Part shown: positions 16,214-24,685 of the stretch, piece after piece
Layout of the letters: each line of letters starts with the position of its first letter
Position numbering within the stretch: position 1 is the first letter of the stretch
NCBI GenBank assembly: GCA_965202845.1
Contig: OZ241856.1
Span: 2,294,001-2,358,000 of the forward strand
Direction: 5' to 3'
Length of the DNA stretch: 64,000 nucleotides
Source of the DNA: CBDATA01 sp965202845
GTDB taxonomy: Bacteria; Acidobacteriota; Vicinamibacteria; Marinacidobacterales; Marinacidobacteraceae
The notes under the pieces: model-generated
The model's database searches: none
Seen by the model: the letters and a program-made list of their open reading frames with translations, nothing else
What the model was told of the DNA's origin: nothing
Position numbers and translations under genes: made by a program

Positions 16214-17422
16214 ATGGGAAAGGGCAAGATCGGCGCCGGCGGCTACCGGTCGTTCGGCTATCTCACTCCGGGGGAGGACTACGCCCCGCGGGAGCTGGTC
16301 GAGGACGCCGACCTCTTCCCCGCCCACCCGGTTCCGCTGGCCCCGGACGAGGAGGAGCGCGCCGAACGGCTGGCCGCCGAACTCGTCCTGATCTCGCTCC
16401 ACGAGCACCTGGGCTCCTTTCCGAAACGCATCGAGGAGACGCCGGAGTACGTCCGCGAGGGGCGGGTCTTCACTCCGTTCGAGGCGCTGGCGCAAAGCGA
16501 CTGGGACTGCGTGTTCGACAACCTGCTGGACGGAATCTGCCGGATCGAATCGCGGCGCGGCTGGAAGTGGAACGAAACGCTCCACGACCTGGGGATGCGG
16601 CTCGCCGACATCGCCCACCAGGATTTTCTGATCCACTGCAAATCGGTGGACGACATCCTCCGGGCCCACGCCGAGGGGAAGATCGCCTGGGTGGCGGCGA
16701 TCGAGGGCGCCGCGCCCATCGAGAACGAGCTGGACCGCGTGGAAGCGCTGTATGGCTTCGGAGTCCGCGAGATGGGGATCACCTACAGCGAGTCGAACGC
16801 CCTGGGCAGCGGCCTCAAGGAGGCGAACGACGGCGGGCTGACGGCCTTCGGACGCGAGGTGGTCACCCGGATGAACCGGGTGGGGATGCTCATCGACACC
16901 GCCCATTGCGGCGACCAGACCACCCTCGATGTGATCGAGGCCAGCAGCAAGCCGGTTTCGATCACCCACATCGGCGCCCGGACGCTCTGGAACACCCGTC
17001 GCATGGCGCCCGACGACGTGCTCCGGGCCTGCGCGGAGCGGGGCGGGATCATCGGGATCGAGGCGGCGCCCCACACCACCCTGACCGAACGCCATCCGAA
17101 ACACAGCCTCGAATCGTTCATGGAGCACTTCGAGTTCGTCGCCAACCTGGTGGGCATCGATCACGTCGGCTTCGGCCCCGACACCGTCTTCGGCGACCAT
17201 GTGGGCCTGCACCGGGTGTACGCCTCGGCGCTTTCCATCAAGAAGGCGGGCGGCGACGGCGAACATTTCGAGCGCGCGCCCTTTGTCGCCGGCATCGAGA
17301 ACCCGGTCGAGGGATCGAAGAACATCCTCCGCTGGCTGGTGCGGCGCGGCTACCCGGACGAGGACATCGCGAAGGTCATGGGCGGAAACGCCCTCCGGGT
17401 GCTCCGGGACGTCTGGGCGTGA
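16214..17422 (+). CDS. M19-family (renal-type) membrane dipeptidase
   Basis: The protein has 402 residues and no signal peptide. Features of the M19 amidohydrolase fold include ISLHEHLG (first metal ligands, His-x-His instead of the usual His-x-Asp), WVAAIEGAAPIENELDRVEA (bridging Glu), MLIDTAHCGDQT and SITHIGARTLWNTRR (His ligands) and GIDHVGFGPD (Asp). Known enzymes hydrolyse dipeptides, including some D-amino-acid dipeptides. It heads an overlapping plus-strand operon (dipeptidase, unknown membrane-anchored protein, 31-residue protein, symporter, SDR). That order suggests peptide breakdown linked to solute uptake. Confidence 0.85.
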   Translation: MGKGKIGAGGYRSFGYLTPGEDYAPRELVEDADLFPAHPVPLAPDEEERAERLAAELVLISLHEHLGSFPKRIEETPEYVREGRVFTPFEALAQSDWDCVFDNLLDGICRIESRRGWKWNETLHDLGMRLADIAHQDFLIHCKSVDDILRAHAEGKIAWVAAIEGAAPIENELDRVEALYGFGVREMGITYSESNALGSGLKEANDGGLTAFGREVVTRMNRVGMLIDTAHCGDQTTLDVIEASSKPVSITHIGARTLWNTRRMAPDDVLRACAERGGIIGIEAAPHTTLTERHPKHSLESFMEHFEFVANLVGIDHVGFGPDTVFGDHVGLHRVYASALSIKKAGGDGEHFERAPFVAGIENPVEGSKNILRWLVRRGYPDEDIAKVMGGNALRVLRDVWA

Positions 17423-17847
17423 TGCGGTTCGCGCGGCAGGCCATCGAAACCACGGTGGAGATGGAAAGCCCGGATTCCGGGCGCGCCCGGACGGTGATCC
17501 GCTCCCGGGCCGGCGCGCTGGAGACCGCGGTCGCTCCCGGCGCCGACGGGTGGATTCGGGTTCCGGTCCCGCTATCCGAAAACGTCGGCGACGACGATCT
17601 GAGCTTCGCCGCCGTCATCCGACCGCCGGCCGGCTACCGGATCGAGGATCCGTTCCCGACGCGCGTGGAGACAGAGGGCGCGGAAGCGCGCCTCAACCTG
17701 CCGGCGCCGCCCTCCCTGCTGCGGTTCCGGCTGGTTCCCGAAGACGCCCCGAAACTCGGCCTGCCCGCCGTGGTGGACGCCGCCTCCCTGATCCTCCTCC
17801 TGGGGCTCGCCGTCCTCGGCGCCATCCGGCTGCGTCGCGCCCCATGA
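17422..17847 (+). CDS. Uncharacterised protein with C-terminal membrane anchor
   Basis: The protein has 141 residues. The first 110 or so residues are hydrophilic and beta-rich in pattern (TVEMESPDSGRARTVIRSRA, then LSFAAVIRPPAGYRIEDPF). One membrane segment follows (VVDAASLILLLGLAVLGAI) and the tail is RLRRAP. I do not recognise the family. The ATG at 17422 overlaps the dipeptidase stop (TGATG), and its stop overlaps the start of the next small gene. Coupling to the dipeptidase and symporter genes is clear from spacing, but the role is not known. Confidence 0.65.
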   Translation: MRFARQAIETTVEMESPDSGRARTVIRSRAGALETAVAPGADGWIRVPVPLSENVGDDDLSFAAVIRPPAGYRIEDPFPTRVETEGAEARLNLPAPPSLLRFRLVPEDAPKLGLPAVVDAASLILLLGLAVLGAIRLRRAP

Positions 17848-17939
17848 CCCGTTTCGTCTTCCTGGGGCCTTTCGTGATCTTCGCCGGCATCCTGGTCGGG
17901 TACGTCGTCTGGATGCGGCGCAAGGAGCGCTCCGACTGA
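17844..17939 (+). CDS. 31-residue single-pass membrane protein ahead of a symporter gene
   Basis: The product is one membrane helix (FVFLGPFVIFAGILVGYVVW) with a basic tail (MRRKERSD). Its start overlaps the preceding stop (ATGA), and its stop overlaps the proposed symporter start (CTGA). Small membrane proteins sit directly upstream of several sodium:solute symporter genes, and this may be a very short accessory subunit of that kind. It may also be a leader whose translation sets up re-initiation on the symporter. Confidence 0.6.
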   Translation: MTRFVFLGPFVIFAGILVGYVVWMRRKERSD

Positions 17940-19366
17940 CCGGCATCGTCTTCGGCGTCTACCTCGCCGCGATCTTCCTGATCGGGCACGCGGCGCTCCG
18001 CCGCACCCGAAACGAGGGGGACTACTGGATCGCCGGCGGCCGTCTCGGCTGGTTCCTGGGGGGCGCGACGCTGGCCGCCACCCACGCGAGCGCCGGAACC
18101 TACATCGGCACGGTGGGCGTGATCCACACAGTGGGGTGGGAGTTCACCTGGCTCGTCCTGAGCATCCCCCTGAGCTACTGGTTCATGGCGGGAGCGCTGG
18201 CGCCCCGCTTCGCCCGGGTCCGGGAGCTCACCCTGCCGGCCTTTCTGGAGCGCCGCTATTCCAGCCGCCGCGCCCGCGCCCTGGGGGCGGCGATCATCCT
18301 CATCGCCACCGTCGTCTACATCCAGGCGCAGGTCGTCGCCGGCGGACTCATCGCCGAAACCGTGTTCGGCATCCCGCCGGCCTGGGGGATGGCGGCGTTC
18401 ACCCTGATTCTGCTGGCCTACACCGCGGTCGGCGGCATGGTGGCGGTGGTCTACACCGACCTCGTGCAGCTGGTGGTGATGGTGGTCGGCGCGCTGATCG
18501 CGGTTCCCATGGTCTGGCGGATCCTGGACGGCCCGACGGCGCTGTTCGCCGCGGTCGAAACCCTGCGGCCGGAGGCGTTCCAGTTCGGCCAGCTGCCCGG
18601 GATCCTGCTGTGCACCATGGGGATCTCGTTCCTGCTGGGCGGCGTCGCGACGCCGGAGAAGCTGGTGCGGCTCTATGCGATGCGCGACCAGCGCGCGATC
18701 CGTCGGGGGCTTTTGTTCGCGATGGCGGTCGCCACCGGGGTGAACCTGCTGGTGTTCTTGCTGGCGCTCGCCGCGATGGGACTCTTCCCGGCGCTGCCCA
18801 GCGGGGATCTCGCCATGCCGCTGATCGCATCGGCGGCGTTGCCCCCGGCGCTGGGGACGATCCTGCTCGCCGCCATCGCGTCGGCGATCCTGTCCACCGT
18901 GGATTCGTTGCTGCTGGTGGCCGGGTCGGCGCTTGCGCATGACATCCTGGGGACGTTGCGTCCGCAAACCTCCGAACGGGGTCGGCTCGCCGCCGCCCGC
19001 TGGGGCATCCTGCTGGTGGGCGCGGCGCCGCTGGTCCTGATCCTGAGCGGGGTGGGCGAAGGCGATCTGGTGCAGTTCATCGTCCTGCTCTTCACCGCGA
19101 TCATGGCGAGCGCCTTTTTCGTCCCGGTGGTGGTGGGCGTGTACTGGCGCCGGTTGAACCGGGAGGGGGCGGCGGCCGCGATGCTCGCGGGCGTGACCGC
19201 GGTGTTCGTCTGGCAGGCCGACCTGCTTCCGTGGCCCGGATTCGGCCCCGAATCGGTGCATCCGGCGGCGCCGGGCGTGCTGGCCTCGCTGCTCGCCGGC
19301 GTGGTGGTGAGCCGCTGGACCCCTCCCCCGCCGGAGTCGGCGCTCCAGCCGTATTTCGGGCGATGA
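17936..19366 (+). CDS. Sodium:solute symporter (SSS family), probable CTG start
   Basis: The protein has 476 residues with about 12-13 membrane segments. Family signatures are DYWIAGGRLGW, THASAGTYIGTVG, AYTAVGGMVAVVYTDLVQ and the middle block GVATPEKLVRLYAMRD. The first helix (GIVFGVYLAAIFLIGHAAL) and DYWIAGGRLGW lie upstream of the first normal start in this frame (GTG 18113). No ATG, GTG or TTG occurs between 17936 and that GTG. The best start is therefore CTG at 17936, overlapping the stop of the 31-residue gene as CTGA. Transported solute unknown; operon neighbours suggest an amino acid or dipeptide-derived compound. The stop overlaps the SDR start. Confidence 0.85.
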   Translation: MTGIVFGVYLAAIFLIGHAALRRTRNEGDYWIAGGRLGWFLGGATLAATHASAGTYIGTVGVIHTVGWEFTWLVLSIPLSYWFMAGALAPRFARVRELTLPAFLERRYSSRRARALGAAIILIATVVYIQAQVVAGGLIAETVFGIPPAWGMAAFTLILLAYTAVGGMVAVVYTDLVQLVVMVVGALIAVPMVWRILDGPTALFAAVETLRPEAFQFGQLPGILLCTMGISFLLGGVATPEKLVRLYAMRDQRAIRRGLLFAMAVATGVNLLVFLLALAAMGLFPALPSGDLAMPLIASAALPPALGTILLAAIASAILSTVDSLLLVAGSALAHDILGTLRPQTSERGRLAAARWGILLVGAAPLVLILSGVGEGDLVQFIVLLFTAIMASAFFVPVVVGVYWRRLNREGAAAAMLAGVTAVFVWQADLLPWPGFGPESVHPAAPGVLASLLAGVVVSRWTPPPPESALQPYFGR

Positions 19367-20154
19367 AGCTGGAAGGGCGCGGCGTTCTCGTCACCGGCGG
19401 CGCCCGCGGCATGGGCCTCCGGATCGCCCGGCTCATGCGGGAGCGCGGCGCCCGGGTCGCGATCTGGGACATCCACCCGGATGCCCTGGCCGCCGCCCGC
19501 CAAGAACTCGGGGACGCGGTTTTCGCCGACGCGGTGGACGTGGGCGATCCGGAAGCGGTGGACGCGTCGGCGGCGCGGATTCCCTTCCCGGTGGACGCGC
19601 TGGTGAACAACGCCGGGGTGGTCTCCGGCAAGCGTTTCGCCGAGCTGACCCCGGAGGAGGTCCGCCGGACGTTGCGGGTGAACCTGGAGGCGCTCTTCTG
19701 GACCACCCGCGCCTTCCTGCCCGGGATGGCGGAGCGCGGCCGGGGCCATCTGGTGACGATGGCCTCCGCCGGCGGCCTGGTCGGCGTCCCGGCGCTTTCC
19801 GACTACTGCGCGTCCAAATTCGGGGCGGTCGGATTCCACGAATCGATCCGCGCCGAAATCCGGCTCGCCGCTCCCGGCGTCGGAACCACTCTGGTGTGCC
19901 CCTTCTTCGTGAACACCGGGATGTTCGCCGGGGTGCGCACCCGGTTCCCCTTCCTGCTCCCCATCCTGGACCCGCAGACGGTGGCGGCGGCGACCGTCCG
20001 GGCCGTCGAACGGAACCGGGCGATGGTGGTGCTGCCCCGGTTCGTCCACTCGCTCAAGCTGCTCCGCCTGCTGCCGCCGGCGTGGCTGGACCCGATCGCC
20101 GCCTTCTTCGGCATCCACGCCTCGATGCGGACGTTCACCGGCCGCCCGCAGTGA
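19363..20154 (+). CDS. Short-chain dehydrogenase/reductase
   Basis: The protein has 263 residues of the classical SDR type. The dinucleotide-binding motif TGGARGMG is near residue 10. Asp in VAIWDIHPD suggests a preference for NAD(H). NNAGVV follows, and the catalytic triad is Ser (MASAGG) with YCASK (Tyr and Lys). The C-terminus carries hydrophobic stretches (VHSLKLLRLLPPAWLDPIAA) as in retinol-dehydrogenase-like or acyl-acting SDRs that associate with membranes. The ATG overlaps the symporter stop (ATGA). Substrate unknown. Confidence 0.88.
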   Translation: MKLEGRGVLVTGGARGMGLRIARLMRERGARVAIWDIHPDALAAARQELGDAVFADAVDVGDPEAVDASAARIPFPVDALVNNAGVVSGKRFAELTPEEVRRTLRVNLEALFWTTRAFLPGMAERGRGHLVTMASAGGLVGVPALSDYCASKFGAVGFHESIRAEIRLAAPGVGTTLVCPFFVNTGMFAGVRTRFPFLLPILDPQTVAAATVRAVERNRAMVVLPRFVHSLKLLRLLPPAWLDPIAAFFGIHASMRTFTGRPQ

Positions 20155-20161
20155 TCTCGTT

Positions 20162-20167
20162 TATAAT
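20162..20167 (+). promoter_or_regulatory. -10 box ahead of the spondin-domain lipoprotein gene
   Basis: A perfect TATAAT stands out in G+C-rich surroundings 39 bases upstream of the ATG. TTCACC at 20134-20139 is the nearest -35-like hexamer, but the 22-base spacing is too long. Activation by another factor or an extended -10 is possible. Confidence 0.5.
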
Positions 20168-20205
20168 CGCGCTTTCTTTTCCCCCACTGCTCGGAGGCAT
20201 ATCCC

Positions 20206-20988
20206 ATGCGTTTTTCCACTTTCCTTTCCCGCGCCGGCTTGCCGTTGCTGCTCGCCGGGGCGTTCGCGCTCGCCGGATGCAACGACGATGACGACACCAT
20301 GACCCCGGCTCCGGCCCCGGCGCCCGCACCCGCTCCGGCGCCCGCACCCGCTCCGGCTCCGGAACCGGATCACGACCATGAGGGCGAGGTGATGTACACG
20401 TTCAAGGTTCCCGTCGTCGGTGAGGACATCCTGATCAGCCCCCGCGTTTCGGGCTCGCTTCCCGAGGATGCGAAATTCGCCCCCCCGCTCGCCCTGGTCG
20501 CGCACGCCGCCGACGTGAAGCTGTTCGAGAAGGGCGGCACGGCGAGCGCCGGATTGAAGACGCTGGCCGAGACCGGAGCGTCGGCCGATTTCATCAAGGA
20601 AGCCGAAGCGATGGGCGCGGAAGTGATTGCGGACACCGAGGCCAAGCTGCTCGAGCTCTTCCTTTCGGACGATCCTTCGATCGAAATGCACGAGGAGCGC
20701 CCGTGCCTCACCTACGCCCAGATGATCTCGCCGAGCCCCGACTGGTTCATCGGCGTCTCCGGCGCCTGCCTCGGCGAAGAGCACGGCGACCACGTGGACT
20801 GGGAGGACATGGTGACCTTCGACCTGGTCGTCTACGACGCCGGCACCTCCGACGGAGAGGAATTCGTCAAGGGGCAGGGCCCGGCCACCGAACCGCAGGG
20901 AACCATCGAGCACCTGAACCTGGCGCCGTATTTCACGGCGCCGGCGGTCGCCCAGAAGCACACGCTGACCCTCAAGAAGGACGAATAG
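20206..20988 (+). CDS. Spondin-domain lipoprotein
   Basis: The protein has 260 residues. A lipoprotein signal (LLLAGAFALAGC) is followed by an acidic patch (NDDDDT), an Ala-Pro repeat linker and a His/Asp-rich stretch (DHDHEGE). The rest matches the spondin N-terminal domain: YTFKVPVVG at the start, ISPSPDWFIGVSGACL in the centre and VTFDLVVYDAGTSDGEEF toward the end. Spondin domains occur in eukaryotic matrix proteins and in some bacterial exported proteins; the bacterial role is not known. It is probably displayed in the periplasm or on the outer membrane. GGAGG is 8 bases before the ATG, and a TATAAT box lies upstream, so it is likely its own transcription unit. Confidence 0.85.
   Translation: MRFSTFLSRAGLPLLLAGAFALAGCNDDDDTMTPAPAPAPAPAPAPAPAPAPEPDHDHEGEVMYTFKVPVVGEDILISPRVSGSLPEDAKFAPPLALVAHAADVKLFEKGGTASAGLKTLAETGASADFIKEAEAMGAEVIADTEAKLLELFLSDDPSIEMHEERPCLTYAQMISPSPDWFIGVSGACLGEEHGDHVDWEDMVTFDLVVYDAGTSDGEEFVKGQGPATEPQGTIEHLNLAPYFTAPAVAQKHTLTLKKDE
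20320..20355 (+). repeat. Two exact 18-bp tandem units encoding an Ala-Pro linker
   Basis: The 18-base unit at 20320-20337 recurs exactly at 20338-20355, inside a longer Ala-Pro tract of the spondin-domain lipoprotein. Tandem units of six codons can expand or contract by slippage without changing the frame, so linker length may vary between strains. Confidence 0.75.
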
Positions 20989-21003
20989 CCGACGGGGAAC
21001 CGG

Positions 21004-22155
21004 TTAGTCGCCGGCCGCCATCCGCGAGAAGATCGCCCGGTGGCCGGCGACGATGTGGTCCCGGGCGGTCTCGTTCGGTTCAAGCGACCACTCCCCCGGC
21101 TCCATCGTGCCGCCGAGCGCGATGCCGTCGTTCCGCGGCATCATCCCCAGCCCGGTCACCCCGGGGGGCGGCTTGACGGCGGGAGATGAGAGCGAGTACC
21201 GCACTTCCGCTTGGGGCACCAGCACGCTGAGCTGACCCCGGAGCGGCGTGAGCTCCGGGTCGCCGAACAGGTCCTTCGCGCCCAGACCGCTGCAGTTGAC
21301 GACCAGCGACTCGTCGAGCGCGACGACCTCTCGCGCGTCCTGGAACGCGCGGATGTGGATGCGTCCGCCCGCCTGCCGGAAGTCCCGGACCAATGCGTCC
21401 AGGTAGAGGGCCGGTTCGATCCGGATGGCGCTGCTCCGGATCGCGTACCGGGAGGGGAAGGGGTGCTCCCCCGGACCCAGAACCAGGCGGCCGGGCGAAA
21501 GCTCCTCGGGAACCAGCGGCGCGCGCCGTCCGCCGCCGCTCGCACTGCGGGGGCGCCGGTCGCTCAACGCATACCGGTCGATCCAGTCGACCCCGACCCC
21601 CCTCCCGGCGAGCCACTGGAACTCGCGCCAGGACTCCCGCGCCGCGTCCCGGAATTGCCGGTCCCAGGCCGGGGTTCGCCGCCGGTCGTCCACCGTCCAC
21701 GCCCCGGGGGTGAACCCGGCCCACGCCATGTTGGACGTGGTGTTCGGCGGAACCGACTCGGCGTGGATCGCGACCTCGAAGCCGCGCCGCTGCAGCTGGC
21801 GGGCGGCGGCGAGTCCGACCGCGCCGCAGCCGATGACCGCCGCCCGCCGGTCCCGGTGTTCCAGAGCGAGCTCCGCCGCCATCCGCCCGGATCCCCAGGA
21901 AAGCGAAATGCCGGCGCCGCCGTGCCCGTAGTTGTGGATGACGGTCGCGCCGTCGAGCCGGTCGGCTCGCAACAGAAATCCGGACGGGCGATGCGGCCGG
22001 AGCCCGACCGTGGTGCGGATGATCCGGTTCGGGGAGACGAGCGCCGGGGGCAGACGGAACGACGGCGGACGCTGACGGCGGACAGCGCCGCGCGCCGAAC
22101 AGCCGCCGACCGCGCTTCCCAGGAGGCCGGCCAGCAGCGCCCTTCTCCGGTTCAT
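21004..22155 (-). CDS. Exported FAD-dependent oxidoreductase, D-amino-acid oxidase-like
   Basis: The protein has 383 residues. The N-terminus (MNRRRALLAGLLGSAVGGC) looks like a lipoprotein or Tat-type signal. The FAD-binding motif is AAVIGCGAVGLAAARQL, at about residue 105. A DAO-type C-terminal half follows, with LVVNCSGLGAKDLFGD, LTPLRGQLSVLVP and GLGMMPRNDGIALGG. The dinucleotide motif starts unusually late because about 80 residues (including VIHNYGHGGAGISLSWGSG) come first. That GHGGAG block normally lies near the C-terminus of DAO enzymes, so the domain order looks circularly permuted. Activity on D-amino acids is inferred from the family. It is convergent with the spondin gene. Confidence 0.78.
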   Translation of the reverse strand: MNRRRALLAGLLGSAVGGCSARGAVRRQRPPSFRLPPALVSPNRIIRTTVGLRPHRPSGFLLRADRLDGATVIHNYGHGGAGISLSWGSGRMAAELALEHRDRRAAVIGCGAVGLAAARQLQRRGFEVAIHAESVPPNTTSNMAWAGFTPGAWTVDDRRRTPAWDRQFRDAARESWREFQWLAGRGVGVDWIDRYALSDRRPRSASGGGRRAPLVPEELSPGRLVLGPGEHPFPSRYAIRSSAIRIEPALYLDALVRDFRQAGGRIHIRAFQDAREVVALDESLVVNCSGLGAKDLFGDPELTPLRGQLSVLVPQAEVRYSLSSPAVKPPPGVTGLGMMPRNDGIALGGTMEPGEWSLEPNETARDHIVAGHRAIFSRMAAGD

Positions 22156-22199
22156 CGTCGTCGCGCACCGTACCCGATTACACTTCGGTTCTCCTCCCG

Positions 22200-24089
22200 A
22201 TGTCCTCGCCGATTGACACCTCGCGGATGGACGCCGGCAAGCGTGCGGCGTTCGAGCTCGCCGAAGCGGCGCGGGAGGCCGGCTGGCGGTATCCGACCTT
22301 CGCCGGAGGGCTTTTCCTGGGCCGGCTCTCGCTGGACCTGGTGCGGCCCTGGCCCGACGCCGAAACCGAGCCGGGCGGCGAGGAATTCCTGGCGCGCCTC
22401 GAGCGGTTCCTGCTGGAGAAGGTGGACGCCGCCGAAATCGACCGCACCGGCGAGATCCCGGAGGAGGTCTTCTCCGGGCTGCGGGACCTGGGCGCCTTCG
22501 GGATCAAGATTCCGGCGAAGTACGGCGGCCTGGGGCTCTCGCAACGCACGTACACCCGGGCGGCGATCCTGCTCGGCAGCCACTGCGGAAGCCTCGCCTC
22601 GCTGGTCTCGGCGCACCAGTCCATCGGGATCGCGCAGCCGGTCCTGATGTTCGGCACCGAGGAGCAGAAACAGCGCTTCCTCCCCAAGGTGGCGGCGGGG
22701 GACATCTCCGCCTTCGCGCTCACCGAGACCACCGTCGGTTCGGATGCGGCGCGGATGCAGGCGCGGGCGAGCCCGACGGCGGACGGCGGCTCCTACCTGC
22801 TGAACGGCGAGAAGTTGTGGTGCACCAACGGCACCAGGGCGCGCTGGCTGGTGGTGATGGCGCGGACGCCGGCGCCGGAACCGGGCGGGCGCGACGGGAT
22901 CACCACCTTCATCGTGGACGCCGAATGGCCCGGCGTGGAGGTGGTGCGGCGCTGCCGGTTCATGGGACTCAAGGCGCTCTACAACGGGGTGATGCGGTTC
23001 ACCGACGTCCGGATTCCGAAGGATCACGTGCTGGGGCCGCCGGGGAAGGGGCTCCGGGTTGCGCTGACCACGCTGAACACCGGGCGGCTGACCCTGCCCG
23101 GCATCTGCATCGGAACCGCCAAGCGCTCGCTCTACCTGGCGAAGACCTGGGCCAACGAGCGGGTCCAGTGGGGCGCGCCCATCGGGAAGCACGCGGCGAT
23201 CGCCGACAAGATCGGCCGGATGGCCGCCACTACCTTCGCAATGGACGCGATGTCCGACCTGACTTCGCTACTGGTGGACATCGGCGGCGCCGACATCCGG
23301 ATCGAAGCCGCCATCTCCAAGATGTACGCCAGCGAGGCAGCGTGGCGGATCGCCGACGAAACGGTGCAGATCCTGGGCGGGCGCGGGTACGAGACCGAAG
23401 CCTCGCTCGCCGCCCGGGGAGAGCGGCCGTTCCCGGCCGAACGGACGCTCCGCGACAACCGGATCAACACCATCTTCGAGGGATCCAGCGAGATTCTCCG
23501 GCTGTTCATCGCCCGGGAGGCGCTGGACCCGCATCTGCGACGGGCGGGCGCGGCGCTGAACCCGTCGCTGCCGTTTCGGAAACGGCTCGGCGCGGCGGCG
23601 AAGGCGGTGCGCTTCTACGTTCCCTGGTACATCCGGCTGTGGCTTCCGGTTGGGGGGCTTCCTGCGGGGACGCCGGCTGGCGGCGCCCGGTGGTCCCGGC
23701 GGCACTGGGGCTTCGTGGCGAAGGGCAGCCGCCGTCTCGCCCGGAGCCTCTTCCACGCGATGGTTCGCCACGGCCCCGGGCTTGAGCGGCGCCAGATCCT
23801 GCTGGGGCGTTTCGTGGACTTCGGCGCCGAGCTCTACGCCCAGGTCGCCGCCGTCGCCCGGGCCGAGGCGCTGCTGGCGAAGGGAGCCAGGGAAGTGGAC
23901 GTGCTGCCGCTGGTGGAGAGCTTTTGCGCCGGCTCCCGGGAGCGCATCGCCGATCTGCGCCGCGGCATCCGCCGGAACGCCGACGACCAGACCTACGCCC
24001 TGGCGCAGGAGTTCCTGAAGGACGGCTTCCCCACCCTGCTGGAGGGGCGGGTTCCGAACCGCTACGCCGCAAAAGGGGAAAACGAATGA
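22200..24089 (+). CDS. Acyl-CoA dehydrogenase with C-terminal extension (VLCAD-like)
   Basis: The protein has 629 residues, longer than the usual 380-400. The core holds FAIKIPAKYGGLGLS-type and SALTETTVGSDAARM-like substrate and FAD blocks (here FGIKIPAKYGGLGLS and FALTETTVGSDAA), ERVQWGAPIGKH, QILGGRGYETE and the catalytic Glu in NTIFEGSSEILRLF (about residue 427). The extra 180 residues form a helical C-terminal domain, as in very-long-chain and ACAD9-type enzymes. It catalyses the first step of fatty-acid beta-oxidation and passes electrons to ETF. The ATG at 22200 lies 44 bases from the divergent DAO-like start. The stop overlaps a small membrane-protein gene. Confidence 0.9.
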   Translation: MSSPIDTSRMDAGKRAAFELAEAAREAGWRYPTFAGGLFLGRLSLDLVRPWPDAETEPGGEEFLARLERFLLEKVDAAEIDRTGEIPEEVFSGLRDLGAFGIKIPAKYGGLGLSQRTYTRAAILLGSHCGSLASLVSAHQSIGIAQPVLMFGTEEQKQRFLPKVAAGDISAFALTETTVGSDAARMQARASPTADGGSYLLNGEKLWCTNGTRARWLVVMARTPAPEPGGRDGITTFIVDAEWPGVEVVRRCRFMGLKALYNGVMRFTDVRIPKDHVLGPPGKGLRVALTTLNTGRLTLPGICIGTAKRSLYLAKTWANERVQWGAPIGKHAAIADKIGRMAATTFAMDAMSDLTSLLVDIGGADIRIEAAISKMYASEAAWRIADETVQILGGRGYETEASLAARGERPFPAERTLRDNRINTIFEGSSEILRLFIAREALDPHLRRAGAALNPSLPFRKRLGAAAKAVRFYVPWYIRLWLPVGGLPAGTPAGGARWSRRHWGFVAKGSRRLARSLFHAMVRHGPGLERRQILLGRFVDFGAELYAQVAAVARAEALLAKGAREVDVLPLVESFCAGSRERIADLRRGIRRNADDQTYALAQEFLKDGFPTLLEGRVPNRYAAKGENE

Positions 24090-24256
24090 CCGAGCGCATC
24101 AAGATCGATCAGGGCGGACTGGGCGCCGGGATCTGGATCATCGGATGGCTGTTCACCATCGGATTCGTCGACCTGGGCTTCCGGGCCGGGTTTCTGGCGT
24201 TCTTCGTCTGGCCCTACTACCTGGGCGTCCGGCTCGCGGAGATGGCCGGCTTCTGA
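24086..24256 (+). CDS. Small two-helix membrane protein
   Basis: The product has 56 residues with two hydrophobic stretches (LGAGIWIIGWLFTIGFVDL and AGFLAFFVWPYYLGVRLA). The start overlaps the acyl-CoA dehydrogenase stop (ATGA), and a purine-rich AAAAGGGGAAAA lies just upstream. It may anchor or assist the dehydrogenase at the membrane; that is a guess from coupling. No family recognised. Confidence 0.6.
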   Translation: MTERIKIDQGGLGAGIWIIGWLFTIGFVDLGFRAGFLAFFVWPYYLGVRLAEMAGF

Positions 24257-24259
24257 TTC

Positions 24260-24685
24260 TCACACCAGCTCGTCAACCGGGAGGATGCGGAATGGTTGGC
24301 CTTCGGGCCCCGTCAAGGCGCGGAAATGCCGCTCGTCAAGAGTGAGGACTTCACGTGTCCGATGACGACGCGCGAGCACAACGATAGAGGCGTCCGCAAG
24401 GCCGATTTGGAAGTCGGCGTACTGCTCAATGACTTGGGATGCCTCCTGCACGTCGTCGCCCGAAAAGGGCGTGAGTGTGTAGGCGCCGGAAATCACCTCG
24501 CGCAGCAGCCGAAGCTCATTTTCGACATGCGCCAGTTTGGCGACCAAATAGTCCAGTTCCGCAAGGACGAAAGGCGAAAGGAGGAACGGGCCCTCTCTTT
24601 CGGTCAGAATGCGCGCACATTCCGCGTGGTGCCTTTGATCTGGAAAGAGGGCCGCCAGCAGGCCGCTGGTATCCACCACGATCAT
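24260..24685 (-). CDS. vapC: VapC-type PIN-domain ribonuclease toxin
   Basis: The protein has 141 residues with PIN-domain acidic residues in order: Asp in MIVVDTSGLLAALF, Glu in FVLAELDYLVAK, Asp in IGLADASIVVLARR and Asp in VLTLDERHFRAL. VapC toxins cleave specific RNAs, often initiator tRNA or rRNA, when freed from their antitoxin. The ATG overlaps the stop of the vapB-like gene (ATGA), the classic antitoxin-first arrangement. The 3' end is three bases from the convergent small membrane-protein gene. Confidence 0.9.
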   Translation of the reverse strand: MIVVDTSGLLAALFPDQRHHAECARILTEREGPFLLSPFVLAELDYLVAKLAHVENELRLLREVISGAYTLTPFSGDDVQEASQVIEQYADFQIGLADASIVVLARRHRTREVLTLDERHFRALTGPEGQPFRILPVDELV

